Below, in pieces: positions 1-10,916 of a DNA stretch of 64,000 bases. The stretch comes from Gracilaria domingensis (lineage: Eukaryota > Rhodophyta > Florideophyceae > Gracilariales > Gracilariaceae). The stretch lies in contig VCMS01000205.1 in assembly GCA_022539475.1 (NCBI GenBank), forward strand, positions 35,869 through 99,868, written 5' to 3'. The translations under genes were made by a program, and so were the position numbers. Each line of letters opens with the position of its first letter. Position 1 is the stretch's first letter. The notes beneath the pieces were generated by a model that saw nothing but the letters and a program-made list of their open reading frames with translations, was not told where the DNA came from and searched no databases.

Positions 1-82
1 TTTATCGCTACAGCCGCTTGTGCGGAAAAGTTACCCCTCTCTTGTGGGCCATTCGCAACAGCCTCAAACGAGGTATTGCCCA

Positions 83-97
83 CTGAGAAGGGGGAGA
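83..97 (+). other. Second polypurine-tract-like motif of E1
   Basis: The 15-mer CTGAGAAGGGGGAGA here is identical to 2062-2076, which directly abuts the 3' LTR and is the expected plus-strand primer. This copy lies on the pol side of the antisense ORF, so the two copies bracket that ORF. It may be a central-type second tract or a remnant of recombination. Confidence 0.45.
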
Positions 98-223
98 GCA
101 AGACGAAGAGTTTGAGCCAAGCCAGCACGGCTGGAGAAGTTTACCTCTAACTATTGAGTCGCCCCTCATCATCGGGGTCTATCGCGGACTACCGTAGCCC
201 GTCGGGGATCGCGAGCCGGGGAA

Positions 224-2023
224 TTACGCGCCGGACGGTCCAGCACCTGGGGTGCCCCCACTACCGGGAGCCCCGGAGAAGCGCTGTGCCGCTATTGCTT
301 GCAACTCCGACTCGTCGGTCACCGTATCGGGAACGGCCACTCCCACGCCTCGAAGGAAGTCGCGAATGACCGCCGCTCGCGGAGTGAGAGAAGAACTGCC
401 GCCCACGGCGGATGCTACATCCTGAGCCCACGGGCCGGTCGGAGCGGGAGCCGCTACAGCGGGTGGGTCAACGATCACGACTTCGTCGTCATCTCCCGTA
501 GCGTCGGGCTCCGAGGCAACCCCCACTGGGCTCCCCTCATCCATGGGACTTCCTCCCTCTGCAGGGTCATCACCGTCATCGTCGACGTATACGAACCCAC
601 GCGGGTGCCCTTCCGGGATATATCGCTCCTCTCGGCGGCGACCAGCCGCCTCAGCGGGACCAATTACCTCCCAAATCTATGGGTCAAAGTATACAAAGTC
701 GCCGGCGTTGACGTTCCGTCCGGGAGAATGGTCCGACTGCTGACGGACTCCGTCGGAAACCTGGCTAGCAGGCACCTCATTCCAGTCAATCTGGTCAATG
801 ACGTCCACCAACGCGGTGGCTTCGCGCGCATTGCGGACCGAGCCGAGCACTTCGGAGAGATCCAACGCTCGGATCGCTTGCCGGATGAGTTCCGGGATGA
901 ACCAAACTCGGTACGAATCATATGCCTCGATGAGGAGGAAAGCCGCAACGCGGACGGTCCATTCTGTTGCCAGGATGCTCCACAGGCCGCGAGGCGGATC
1001 GTTCATGAAGTACGAGCCTATGTAAGTTAGGCAGGGCGGTAGCTCTACGTGACACCCTCGTGGGACTTCGACCGCAGGCCAGAATGACGGCAGCGGCAGG
1101 TATCGTCCAGTATGGGAGTGACGCGCAATGCGTTCCACCTCCGTGCACTGGTACGGCACCAGTACCCCGAAGCGGGAACGCCATTTCCTCTCGAATCGGA
1201 GGCCTTCATGAAATTGAGACCGTCCAGGACGGCGAAGGAACCGGAACTCGGCGCGAAGGATCGGCCGCGCCCACAGGATCAACTCCTGCTGCGGCTGAAC
1301 GGTATCCGAATATCGGTCAATTTCGTCCAACGCGTTGGCTAGATGGTCGCCGTAGTCGACCTCGCCGAAAGTTCGGTAACGTGCCACATCGTACTGGTAC
1401 TGTGCCGGCACCGGATGTTCGTTCGGAGCTCGGAAGTGTCGCGCGTACCCAATGCGGGCCATCTCATTGCGAGCGAATTGTCTCGTCTCGTTTCGACCTA
1501 CAAACAGGCAGCTCGGTATAACCGCAACGCGGGCGATCCAGTCCCATGAACGGGTAACGTCAGCAGGAAGCCCACCAGGGAGTTGACCGTCGACAGCGTA
1601 CGAGTCGACGAGCTCTGTATCCCGAACGGCTTCGGCGTCAAACCAGGGAGCCTGGGCAAAAAGGAAACTGTGCCGGTGCGGATCCCGGATGCGTAAGGCG
1701 CCTGCGGTAGGCCATCCACCCAGCGTAGCTGGCCTCTCGGCGTTGAACCAATCCCACACGGGCGCGGGACCAGCACGAGCTGGAGCGTGATCTTGTCCGG
1801 AAGAACCCGGCTGGGAGGCAGCCGCCGACTGCGGGAGAGGTACAGACCGGAACGGCGGGTTCGACACTTGCATGCGTGCCGTCGAGGACGGAGGGCCGTT
1901 CGGTGCGTTGGACATCGCGGAAGGGCTCGAGATGACGAGGTTCGCTACTGACACCGGAGGTGTTGGTGGCTCCGAACAGTTCTCGGCAGACCCGTCTTGG
2001 GAGACTTCCTTATATCCCTCCAT
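224..2023 (-). pseudogene. Antisense accessory ORF of E1, nearly intact
   Basis: One minus-strand frame is open for 600 codons apart from a single TAG at 677-679. The first 448 codons form the conserved core; the tail after the TAG is acidic, then Gly/Pro-rich. The core motif (about residues 250-370) has a Trp/Pro-rich stretch (FWPAVEV, then LPPCLTYIGS and LWSILATEW). It can be aligned by eye with the accessory ORFs at 20024-22116, 31007-33115 and 34939-37696. It matches no gag, pol or env family known to me. It runs opposite to the inferred pol direction, so it needs its own promoter, possibly antisense activity of the 3' LTR. The function is unknown. Conservation over several diverged elements suggests it was once selected as a protein. 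Confidence 0.7.
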
Positions 2024-2076
2024 CGCGAGGCGTATCGAGCCGACGGAGTCGGTGTCTCAGCCTGAGAAGGGGGAGA

Positions 2077-2933
2077 TGTAGAGCAAAACGCCCTTTGTGG
2101 GGATGCACCGAGGTGCTTTTCATAGTTTGTTGATCCGTTACCGGCTTCGACACCTCAGGTTATGAGAGGCTACTGGGGTAGTGCCCCTATTTTGGGGTAT
2201 GCCTAGGAAGGGTAGTATTTCTGCACACGTGTGCCAAGTTGGCCCGATCGCGCGGGCCCCGTGGCAAGCATGCCACGGGGGCACACCTGTAGTGTATTGG
2301 CCGGCAGCGCCGGATAGTTAGATATTTTAATTGATATTTTCAAGTGCCGTATATAAGTGGCGGCACTTGCCGCCACTGTACGGGAAGTAAACCTCAACGA
2401 GGCCTTTGGCTCTGATCTTCTTGCCGCTTGCGCACGGTCACAAGCCCCATCCTGGGGAATACCGCCGCAATTCCGGGCTGATCAACCAACCTCCGTCCCT
2501 GAGGAGTACTAATCCGTCGTCACGGCACTTTTCTTATCTATTTTATTGTTTTCATTTCCGTCTTACGGCTTTCACTACTCTGCCCTACATTGTAGGTTTG
2601 TCCCATTTGTCTCGGGAGTTTTCCCGCTTATCGCGAGTCAGTGCTCCGCAGTGCGGCTCGTTTGTTGATCTTTTGTCGTCCCATACCGTTGGGCTGGATA
2701 CCCCCACTCGCTGTGGCTCGCCGGAACCATCCGGATACCTACGCCGATTCTACCCCTTCTACCTCCAACTGCACGCCCAGATCGGGGCCACCCGGATTTA
2801 CACCCGGCTCGTGTTGGCCTTATCGGAGGGTTCTGCCGCTCGACTGCCCTTCACAGGGAGCAGGGCCTGAACACCCTGAGGTGCTCGTCAGCGACGCGGC
2901 TTGTTGTTTTCCCGTCAAGGGTTTTGCACCACA
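2077..2933 (+). repeat. 3' LTR of E1 (family A)
   Basis: It begins TGTAGAGCAAAAC, the same start as the solo LTRs at 7245 and 9180. It ends at a degraded GTTTTGCACCACA, against TTTTGGCTCTACA in the cleanest copy. The purine tract AGAAGGGGGAGA (2065-2076) is immediately upstream, which fixes this as the 3' LTR of a plus-strand element. The length of 857 bp is close to the 880 and 931 bp of the solo copies. The exact right edge is uncertain by a few bases. Confidence 0.75.
2350..2377 (+). promoter_or_regulatory. TATA box and start-site hairpin of the family A LTR
   Basis: TATATAA at 2350-2356 is followed at once by a perfect stem, AGTGGCGGCA / TGCCGCCACT, with a CT loop (2356-2377). The two solo LTRs of the family have hairpins at the same place with different stem sequences. 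The position suggests the stem lies at or just after the transcription start, in the R/U5 leader. Confidence 0.55.
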
Positions 2934-4182
2934 GATATCTTGACTAAGGCTTTGGTTCATGACCTATTTTTCAAGCATCGTGCAACCTTGAAGATGACTC
3001 CTTTTCAGTTCGAAGCGAGATCTCAGAAAGTAAACTGAGCCGCTGACGTGCTGCGGTCGTAAATTTTATTTGAATATTTGCACTTGGTTTATATTTGACG
3101 GCTTGTGCTTATGTAAGCGTAGCACCCATTTAAATTTGTATCTCTGTTCAAATGGCTTCCGCTCTAGTTTGCATTGTGTTGCAACACTTGGTTTCAATAG
3201 AGTCTGTAGGCTTGAATATGTGTCTATATAAGACCAAGGGTGCTCCTGGATGCATGGAGAACTCCAAGCCAACCCAATCAAAAGCTTTTATTTTTAAGAG
3301 TATTTTCTAACAATTAGAACTGAGTTTCGACGGAATGCCTTCATCTTGGGGTGTCGTTTTGTTTTGCTCCTGCTTACTTTGAGGAGAATTTTTTCGTTAT
3401 GGTGCTTAATTAGGTCGAAGGTTAGCGGGAGTCGAAGTTCATCAGTTTTGTTTTAGGTTTGACACAATAGTGCTTAGGATGCCTACTCTAATAAAAATGT
3501 AAAAAAGTTTATCATATATTATGGGGCTTGTCGTAAAGAACTTAGTCACCGAAGGACATTTTACCTATCTTCTTTTTTGCCGATATGCTAGTGCTGAGGC
3601 ATTTCTAAAGGAAAGATATCTGTCTAATTGCTCTGTTTAGTTTCGGTGGCATTCCGATTTTCAAATTCTTAAATGCAATCGCGCGTGACTAGGTTGTTAT
3701 GCCAGGGTAGCCACGCGTATGATGTTGCAGAAACTTACAGCTGCAATTGGTCGGGCAGTTAAGGTCTGGTGCGTGGACTGGTTTGCAGTTGAACGCGGGA
3801 GCGGGGAGAGCAAGCGGAGCATTCTCTGGAGTGCACTGCTTTACCGCCGGCGAGTCGGGCAATCGCCGGATCGGTCTTGCAATTTATTTAATGCCAGGCG
3901 CCGCAATAGGCGGCGCCACTGTGCGCCCCCGAAGCCTTGCCGGCAAACGTGTCGCGCGCATACACTGCGCTCGCCTCGCAAGATGCAACCGGCGACTAAT
4001 ATTGGCGGCCATTTGCAGGGCAGCGGGCTGGGGAGGGGCAGAAGGGGGGGCGCGTCGGCGGTGGGAGGCGTCGCGCGGACGGGCCAAAGGAGATAGAGCG
4101 GGCGCAGCGGGTGGAGAAGATGGGCGCGCGGTTGTGGAAAGTGCACGCTGTTGCGGTGCGCGGCGGCACCTTGCAGCCGCCG
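2934..4182. other. Non-genic DNA between E1 and the copia element
   Basis: Up to about 3720 the DNA is AT-rich and has no convincing ORF, only a 71-codon minus ORF at 3066-3281 with no recognisable features. From 3720 to 4182 it becomes GC-rich and matches the composition of 10739-12160. This agrees with the copia element having split one GC-rich host region at 4182/10739. A minus ORF (3841-4191) would run on, in phase, into 10830 if the element and one duplication copy (6561 bp, a multiple of three) were absent. Confidence 0.5.
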
Positions 4183-4279
4183 TGTGATCATGAACGATGA
4201 CCGTCGCCGTCGTGGGGTGGACGGCGGTTGGGAGTGATTTATTGGAGTATGCGTGTGCGTGTACAGGTGCGTGAGGACT
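4183..4279 (-). repeat. 3' LTR of the copia element
   Basis: This 97-bp repeat runs from TGTGATCATGAACG to GTGAGGACT on the plus strand. Read in element sense it ends in CA but begins AG instead of TG, a decayed edge. The AATAAA-like CAATAAATCA lies in the middle, a plausible poly(A) signal in so short an LTR. Confidence 0.85.
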
Positions 4280-7244
4280 CCGAGAGGACCAGCGATTATG
4301 CGGGCGCGAAGCTGGAGCTCGTGAAAGTCGCTCGTGAGGACAGTCTCTCTGAGTTCTGGCGGAATGGCCGCGTCAGAGCTGTTTCTTGGATGAGGCGCGA
4401 GTCGGCATTACCATCATTTTAGCTTTGAGGTACGTGAATGGGACGCGCTTGAGCGGTTTGGTGAGCGTGTCCGCGGTGTTCTCGGAAGAAGCAATGTGTA
4501 CTAACCGGATGGTTCCTCTATGAATTTGTTCCCGCAGGTAATGATGACGTATGTCAATGAACTTGCGGCGCCTTGTACACCGGGTGTTCAGAGCAACATA
4601 AATTGCTGCGTCATTTTCGATATGAAGTTCGGTCGTGGGTAAGGACACACCTGTTAAGAAGTGCAGTAGGCGGCGGAGAAACAGTGTGTTTTGCACGGCG
4701 GTTGTGCCTGCCACGTATTCGGCTTCGCATGTGGAGAGAGTTTGAGTTCTTTGTAGTTTTGAAGGCCAGTCAACGGGAGTGCGCCCGTAGCAATTCACTA
4801 TACCAGTTGTCGAATTGCGCGTGGCCATACCGCCCGCATAGTCTGAGTCAACGAAAGCGGCGAGTTTTGCTTCGGTGGTGCTAGAGGAATATAGGAGGCC
4901 GTGGTTTTTCGTTTGTTTCAGGTATCTTGCGAGCGCTTTGAGATGGTTCCAGTGGCGGACCGAGAGGTTTGACAATGATCGCGCGAGATTGACAACCATG
5001 AAGGCAATATCAGGCCGTGTGCCGTCGGCCAGCCATCGTAATTCTCCTGCAAGTTCCTGGTAAATTGAGGGGTTATTTGCAAGACAGTCGGCTTCCGTGG
5101 TCGGGTGTAAGGGTAATCCAGTGGTGAACGGCCATTGGCGCCCGTTTGAAGAAACAAGTTGAAGTGTGTTGAGGATGCTGGAGATTGTGTTAGGTTGTGA
5201 GAGGTGAATGCTGCCATCCTCTAGGTAGGAGAATGTCCAGCCGGTGTAAAGCTTTGAGCGACCCGGCCGGCGGATTGAATACTTCTTGAACAATGCCCCA
5301 AACAGGGCATCAAGGAGGGACTGTAAAGTGGCACTGACGAAGAAGTCGTCTATATTTAAAACGACGATTGTGAATGATGTGTCAGCTTCTCGCTTCAGAA
5401 ACAGCGCTGGGTCATCTTCGGATTGTGTGAAGCCAAGTTCCTTCATATATGCCCAGGCTGGCCGAAGGTAGTTGTATCCTGTAACCGTGTATGCGTTTAA
5501 CGAGTTGACCGCCTGTTCTGCTGTGTTTGAGGGAACCGTCGCATCGAGGATGTTGTGTCACAAACACTGACTTATCGAGCTGGTAGTTTTCGTGTGGGAA
5601 TGCAGAGCGGATATCGAAATGTTCAAGATGAAGCTTGTGCTGTGCAGTTAGTGCCACAATGAGGCGCGTGGTTACTTTCTGTGAAAGATGAGCAGCCGTT
5701 TTGGTTAGGTTGAAGTGTGTATGTGGCTTCATGAGATCACCGCGTAGTGCACACCTGGCTCTTCGTTCTGGTTTTGTGCCGTTTGGATTGCGTTTGTAGC
5801 GGTACGTCATGGTTAATGGGACCATTTGTTGTGGCAATTGCGATTTGGGTAGCCAGTTGATGGGCTTCATTGCATCAAATTTGTCCAACTCGGCATTGTG
5901 GGCTATAGCTCATTGAGCGACATCTGGGTATCGAGACGCTTGTTGACGTGAGAGTGGAGCGGGTGTGGCGGCTGTGATTCTCGACGGGGTGGGATGTGGA
6001 CGGTACGCCTTGAAAGCTTTGGCGTGAGTGAAACTAGAATCTTTGGATGGGTTATATGGGTGAAAGTTTTGAGTGCGAACACGGCGATGTTCATCGCTGC
6101 TGATGAGAAGAACCATGATATTTTGGTGGTCGATGCCATAAAGGTATCGGCAGGGTGTGCCTCGGTCGTCGCGTTTCTTCACTTTGGTGTGGTCTGTAGG
6201 GAAAAAGGCGTAGCCCAGCTGGCCAAAGGCGAAGAGACGTTTGAATGGAGAAGGTTTGTTGTGCCATGCTTCATAAGGGGTAGACCGGATTCCGTGGTGA
6301 TAGATAAGATTATATTTGAATCCGGCATCCCGCACGGCGGCTTCCCAGTACCCATTGGAATGACGGCTATGTTTCAGAGCCGCTCTGGCGGCGTGGACGA
6401 GAGTTTGATTGATGCGTTCTGCCAGAGCATTTTGCTGTGGAGTGTATGGAATCGTGGGAGTGTGAAGCATACTATGCTCTCTATATGTAGTGGATATGTC
6501 GCGACTGAGATACTCTCTTGCATTGTCCGCTTTTTAGATTACGGGGTAGCGACCGGTTCGGTTGTAGATGTGGCGAAGGAGGAAGATGATTTGTTTGGGA
6601 AGGTCTTCGCGATTTTTGCCAAAGGCAACGTGTACAAATCGGGTTTTGACATCAATGAATGTGATGAAGTAACGATTGCCTTTTATAGATGCTTGTTGAA
6701 GTGGACCGAAAATGTCGGATGTGATTGCTGTTCCGGCTTCATGTTGGTGAACTGTGGCGCGGTGTGGACGATTGCGTAGTTTGGATTGCAGGCAGGAGCT
6801 GCAGGAGAGGTCAGAGCAGGAGTGCGTTATCGTTTTTGGGATCTAGAAAAGTCCACGATGAGCCATTCGTTGGATAGTTGCTGGGTGAATATGGTTGAGA
6901 ACTAGGTGCCTTTGGTGGAGAGCTTGTTCATATGGAGATGGCGGTGTTGGCGTCGGGTCGAATGAATGCTGTGCCAGCGGCACGTTCTGAGTGAAGAGAC
7001 GACGTGGCTTTGTGGATTGTGGAATGGAAGTTCGTCGGAGGCGCGCGGTTGGTTGTGGGGGGGAGAGAGAGGTTTTAAGGTGTCGAATCGGGAGCATTTG
7101 AGTCGATGTTTCCGATGTAGCCCGGAGGAGTCGAGATTTAATGCGTGGGAGGTCGAGTAGATATGCACCGTTTGTCCAGGTGGCAGTGGCAATGGTTTTA
7201 AGGGTGTCCTTAGAGAGTACGTATGCACGATGTTTTGTGAAGAG

Positions 7245-8175
7245 TGTAGAGCAAAACGTGCTCACCCGATACACGGGGATTGTTTTCATAAACCCCTGGT
7301 AAGGATGATTCCGGGTACTCGGAAGGTATGAGTATTGGCCCACGGATGGGATACTTTTTGGCAGTATTGAGGTATGGCACCCTCAGGGGTCGGCTATGAC
7401 GTGGCACAGATGAGTGCTGGTCGCGTGGACGCGTGTGTAGGAATGGGTGTGTTCACACATGTCTTGTTATGATTGTCGGATATTTTATTGGCCGCTGCCG
7501 CGAGTTGTCGCGTGCACCACGTGTATGGACCTGCTTAGGTGTGCAATAGATTATTTAATTTAGTTTAACTAATCTATCGGTTACGATATAAGAGGTGACC
7601 TCCCGGTCACCTTTTCCTTCAGTAAAGGGTAACCGAGTTCGGCTCTGAACCAAGTTCGCCTGCGCGAAGTGTACAACTCCCTCAGGAGGGTCACCGCGTA
7701 CGGTACGGATTGGATTCATCCCTCGGGATCACTCAGGCAATACTGACCATTGTGGCCTTGCCTTTGGGCTTATTTATTCGGTGTCTTCGGACTTTCTGTT
7801 TCTTTTACTGCGCAGTTGAACTGCTTTCACCACAATTAGTAGCGTTTCCGTCTCTGTATAGAGTTGTGCTGCGTGGGCTTAATACACATCGTCGTCTCCC
7901 GGCGCCGGGTCTGTTGCCGCTTGCCGCACGTCCCGCCGCGGGATTCTTCCTCTCTTTTACTCCTTTGGTTTCACTTCCTTTTCCCCCTTTTACCTAGGGC
8001 TTACACCGCTCTACGGTACCTCCCTCCTCAACCATTCCGTCGCTTTTCACCGGATTCCTGGATCAGGCCCGTTCACCCATCAACCTCCGTAGGTATTTCC
8101 CGTACCACGGGCGGTCTTACACCCGCACTATTCGTCTTCGGAGAGCTCACCACCGCTGGGGGTTTTGGCTCTACA
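7245..8175 (+). repeat. Solo LTR of family A inside copia pol
   Basis: This 931-bp LTR begins TGTAGAGCAAAAC and ends GGTTTTGGCTCTACA, with inverted TGTAGAG/CTCTACA ends. It is flanked by a perfect 5-bp duplication AAGAG (7240-7244 and 8176-8180). No internal region is present, so it is the product of LTR-LTR recombination. It splits the copia gene between protease and integrase. Confidence 0.92.
7586..7612 (+). promoter_or_regulatory. TATA-like box and hairpin in the solo LTR
   Basis: ATATAA at 7586-7591 is followed by the stem AGGTGACC / GGTCACCT with a TCCC loop (7593-7612). It is the positional equivalent of the hairpin at 2356-2377 but has an unrelated stem sequence. Confidence 0.5.
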
Positions 8176-9179
8176 AAGAGATTGAATCCAAAGAGTTCGG
8201 CCATAGCGCGAACGGAGATCAAATTGCTTTTAACAGCAGGATTGATCAGAGCTGGCATCTTAATGTCGTATCCGGACTTAGTTCTGATCTGGAGATGGCC
8301 CTGCTGTGTTGTGATAAGAGGTTTGTCAGTGGCAGTGGTAGAGATGACGGGTATGGTAAGTGAAGTCTGATCGGGGACAGAATGATTGAAAATTGTGGGG
8401 TGAGCACCGGAATCGAGCAGATACTTACGCGTGCATTCGGGCTCTATGAATTACGAATCAGCTGCGGCAAGAAGAGCACGAAACGCTTCATCTGACAGTT
8501 CTGGCTCTCTTTGCGCAGCATTTGCGCGCGAGCGAGAACCACGTGGTTTGCGGGATTTGGTGTCGGCCTGAAGCTCCTCTATTTTGGTTGAAAGTTTCTG
8601 AAGCATATCCGTAACTTGAGTGTTCGGAAAACGACTTCCGCAACCACGACCAGGATCACGACCACGGCCGCGGCCGCGGCCGCGCGGACGAGAGGAACTT
8701 GGACGAAATGGTGTATATGTTGACTCGCTGTTGATTTGGCGTTGCAAAAGACGCTCATATTCCTTCCGTTTAAGTTGGATTTCATTGATGGTTGTGGGGC
8801 GAGCATTGAGTAGCATATTGGTTGCCTGGTGGCCAAATCGTTGATCGGCGGTAAGTCCTTGGAGAATGAAGTTTACTGTGCAGGCTTCGGATTGTACTCC
8901 AGGGATGTTCGCCATAAATTGTTTCTTCAATAGCGAGATGTTCGAAAATATAGTCTGCGATGGTGCCCGAGCGAGAGATATGAAGTGCCTCGTTCATAAG
9001 CGAAAAGGCGTCAGTTTGGTTTTTGGTGGCCAATATGTTTGTGACTTGATGCATAATTTTCCGGGAGATTGTGTGAAAACAGTGAGGTCTACAATGGGAT
9101 TGACAACGTCGGATGCTATGCTTTTGGTGATCATGCGACGAAAGCCTCAAACGGCCTTGCTGTTTTCGGGAGTGATGGG

Positions 9180-10059
9180 TGTAGAGCAAAACTCCTTTTG
9201 CGGGGAAAGCCGCTAATAGCGCTTCATAACCATTAGATCCGACGGTAACACCCTCGTTTATGAGTATCGGTAGGGAGGATTGGCGCATTTTGGGAGCCTA
9301 CCGGAGAAGGGTATAGTTTCCGGACACGTGTAGTGTGGCCGCCCGTGGCGGACCCCCCGTGAGTCAAGAGGGTACAGCGAGGCACACGTGGCCAATACGG
9401 GCCACGGTGCCAGCAGTGACTAGTAGCCTAGGGTAGCTTAGTACCAATATGTAGGCGACGGCGACCGCCGTCGCCCCCACTAAGTAAACCCCAACCACGG
9501 GAATCTTGGCTCTACCTAGCTCCGCTGGTGAACGGTTCTACTCCATTGTGGAGAGTATCGCCACTACTCCGGTGTAGTTATATCCCCTTGCTCGCCAAGA
9601 AACCACTGTGCGTACGCTACGGTATTTCGTACTGCTTTTATTGTTTGTTCTTGTGTTGGTACGCTTACGTTGTTTACCAACGGTTGTGGTGTGTTCCGCT
9701 TCGTGTACACAGGTATATTCAGCGCTGTTTTCGCTATTCACTCCTGTTCTCTGGGTTTCTAACCCGTGCACACTGCCCTACTTCCCCGTTCCTCTGTCCT
9801 TTACCCTCCGCTAATTTGGACCTTCCCATTCTGGTGGTGCACACCCCCTCATCGGGCCCACCACATTTGTGAATCCTCTTGACTCATCTCCGTCTGCAAG
9901 TCTGGTGGAGGTCGCCCGGAGTTACGCCCGGCACGTGTGGACCTCATCAGAGAGCTCTCCCGCTGCGCCACCCTTCATAGGGAGCAAGGCTGAACAGATT
10001 GAGAGTACCGCGCACGCGGGTGGTTTTTTTGTCCTTCCGCGGAGTGTTTTTGCTCTAAA
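9180..10059 (+). repeat. Second solo LTR of family A, inside copia gag
   Basis: It begins TGTAGAGCAAAAC at 9180, preceded by ATGGG (9175-9179). It ends at a decayed TTTTTGCTCTAAA, followed by TTGGG, a one-base variant of the same duplication. The length is 880 bp. Decay of the end and the duplication suggests it is older than the copy at 7245. Confidence 0.75.
9446..9475 (+). promoter_or_regulatory. Hairpin in the second solo LTR
   Basis: A perfect 9-bp stem GGCGACGGC / GCCGTCGCC with a GACC loop (9454-9475) lies just after an AATATGTA box. It is the third family A hairpin at this position, again with a different stem sequence. Confidence 0.5.
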
Positions 10060-10625
10060 TTGGGTTCGGACTTTGGCTCGAAGACTTTCTGCAAGTCATG
10101 TTCTATTGTTGTGTCTTTGAGATTTGGTATCCATTGATGATGAATACAGAAAATGAATTCTACCATTGTTTCAGTAAAGAACAATGTAGGACAATTTTCA
10201 TCGGCTTCATTTTGTGGTTAGATTGCGAATGAAATAAGCATAATGCATTTGTTCGACGGAGTTATCGTACCGCTATTTGATTTTGCTAGCTAGAAACGCG
10301 CAAGAGATCTAACAAGATGTGTTAAGTGTTGCGGTAGTAGCCACGTTGATCTGTGGTAATGTGGGGAGCGATTGAATGGCAGGTGTTAGAGACGCCCATA
10401 ATTGTGAGTAAAACGTTTTGTAGGTTACATTTTTAGTGCAAACTATTGGTAATTAGTGTTAAGTATATATTTTTACAGTTTTATTTACTAAAACAGTGCT
10501 ATTTAACTGCGTGAGTACACTAATGTATGGGAGTGTAAAGCAGTCATTTATACACCGGATAGCATTTTGTGCGTGTAAACAGTGGCAGCTAGACTGGAGG
10601 AAATCAAACCCAGTACTCCAGGCAA

Positions 10626-10641
10626 ACTTGGGCCCATAACT
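10626..10641 (-). promoter_or_regulatory. Primer-binding site: half initiator tRNA-Met
   Basis: The 16 bases next to the 5' LTR contain TGGGCCCATAAC (10629-10640) on the plus strand. This equals the anticodon loop and flanking stem of eukaryotic initiator tRNA-Met. Element RNA therefore carries its complement directly after the LTR. Drosophila copia is known to prime from a cleaved initiator tRNA-Met at this internal region rather than from the 3' CCA end. The position, adjacency and match support the same mode here. Confidence 0.75.
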
Positions 10642-10738
10642 TGTGATCATGAACGATGACCGCCGTCGTCGTGGGGTCGACGGCGGTTGGGAGTGATTTA
10701 TTGGAGTGTGCGTGTGTGTGTACTTGTGCGTGAGGACA
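10642..10738 (-). repeat. 5' LTR of the copia element
   Basis: This 97-bp copy matches 4183-4279. In element sense it starts TGTCCTCACGCAC and ends GATCACA, with proper TG...CA ends. The CGCCG duplication follows at 10739-10743. Confidence 0.85.
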
Positions 10739-10916
10739 CGCCGCACGCCCCCCGGGGTGCAGAGTCTGCAATGCAGACCAGTCCGCGCTCGCACGTGCGC
10801 GCGTGGCGCTGGGTGACGCGTCGTGCCCACGCGGCCAGCGCGGCTAACACCCCATCATTACATTGATGTGCATTCACTGTAATGTTTTGAACGAGTTTTG
10901 AACTAAAACGTTTCGT

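Larger units (their letters stand above)
1..2933 (+). mobile_element. E1: 3' part of a chromovirus-like LTR retroelement
   Basis: The stretch has the same layout as the 3' ends of the elements at 31007-33914 and 34176-37696. An accessory ORF runs antisense (224-2023), then comes a purine-rich tract and an LTR (2077-2933). No gag or pol lies in the window, so these should be to the left of position 1 on the plus strand. The assignment as Ty3/gypsy-like rests on the homologous accessory ORF, not on pol. The target duplication cannot be checked because the 5' end is missing. Confidence 0.75.
4373..8450 (-). pseudogene. Copia pol: protease, integrase, RT, RNase H
   Basis: Read on the minus strand, an aspartic protease core LDSGAHPTIFN lies at about 8386-8420 (DSG at 8406-8414). 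It runs on until interrupted by the solo LTR at 8175/7245. Pre-integrase and integrase remnants follow (7244-5910), including the PQQNALAERIN segment that carries the catalytic Glu. The RT begins in the 5412-5888 frame (HFDIRSAFPHE) and continues at 5446-4373 with NIDDFFVSA, the YVDD box with Tyr replaced but both Asp kept. Copia-type RNase H is marked by STCEAEYVA and ends with ENTADTLTKPL. Several frame changes and stops make this a pseudogene. The 261-codon plus ORF at 5994-6779 is its antisense shadow. Confidence 0.88.
8451..10184 (-). pseudogene. Copia gag, interrupted by a solo LTR
   Basis: The gag N-terminus lies at about 10184-10065 and resumes left of 9180 after the solo LTR at 9180-10059. 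The segment ending at 8451 includes the typical gag helix pattern (VNFILQGLTADQR, then ARPTTINEIQ). It closes with an Arg/Gly tract (RGRGRGRGRDPGRG, about residues 68-85 of the last ORF) in place of a clear zinc knuckle, and a helical tail. At least two frame changes are visible between 9179 and 8930. The Arg/Gly tract presumably binds RNA. Confidence 0.7.
4183..10738 (-). mobile_element. Ty1/copia element with 97-bp LTRs
   Basis: The two ends are 97-bp direct repeats (4183-4279 and 10642-10738). They are flanked by the 5-bp duplication CGCCG at 4178-4182 and 10739-10743. On the minus strand the order is primer site, gag (10184-8451), protease, integrase, RT and RNase H, which is the copia order. 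The total is 6556 bp. Subtracting the two nested solo LTRs and their duplications leaves about 4.7 kb, a normal copia size. Coding regions are shifted and stopped in many places, so the copy is dead. The LTRs are unusually short for the superfamily. Confidence 0.9.

Noticed and set aside
5994-6779. 261-codon plus-strand ORF
   Set aside because: It is the exact antisense of the copia integrase region; its sequence has no domain and mirrors a decayed gene.
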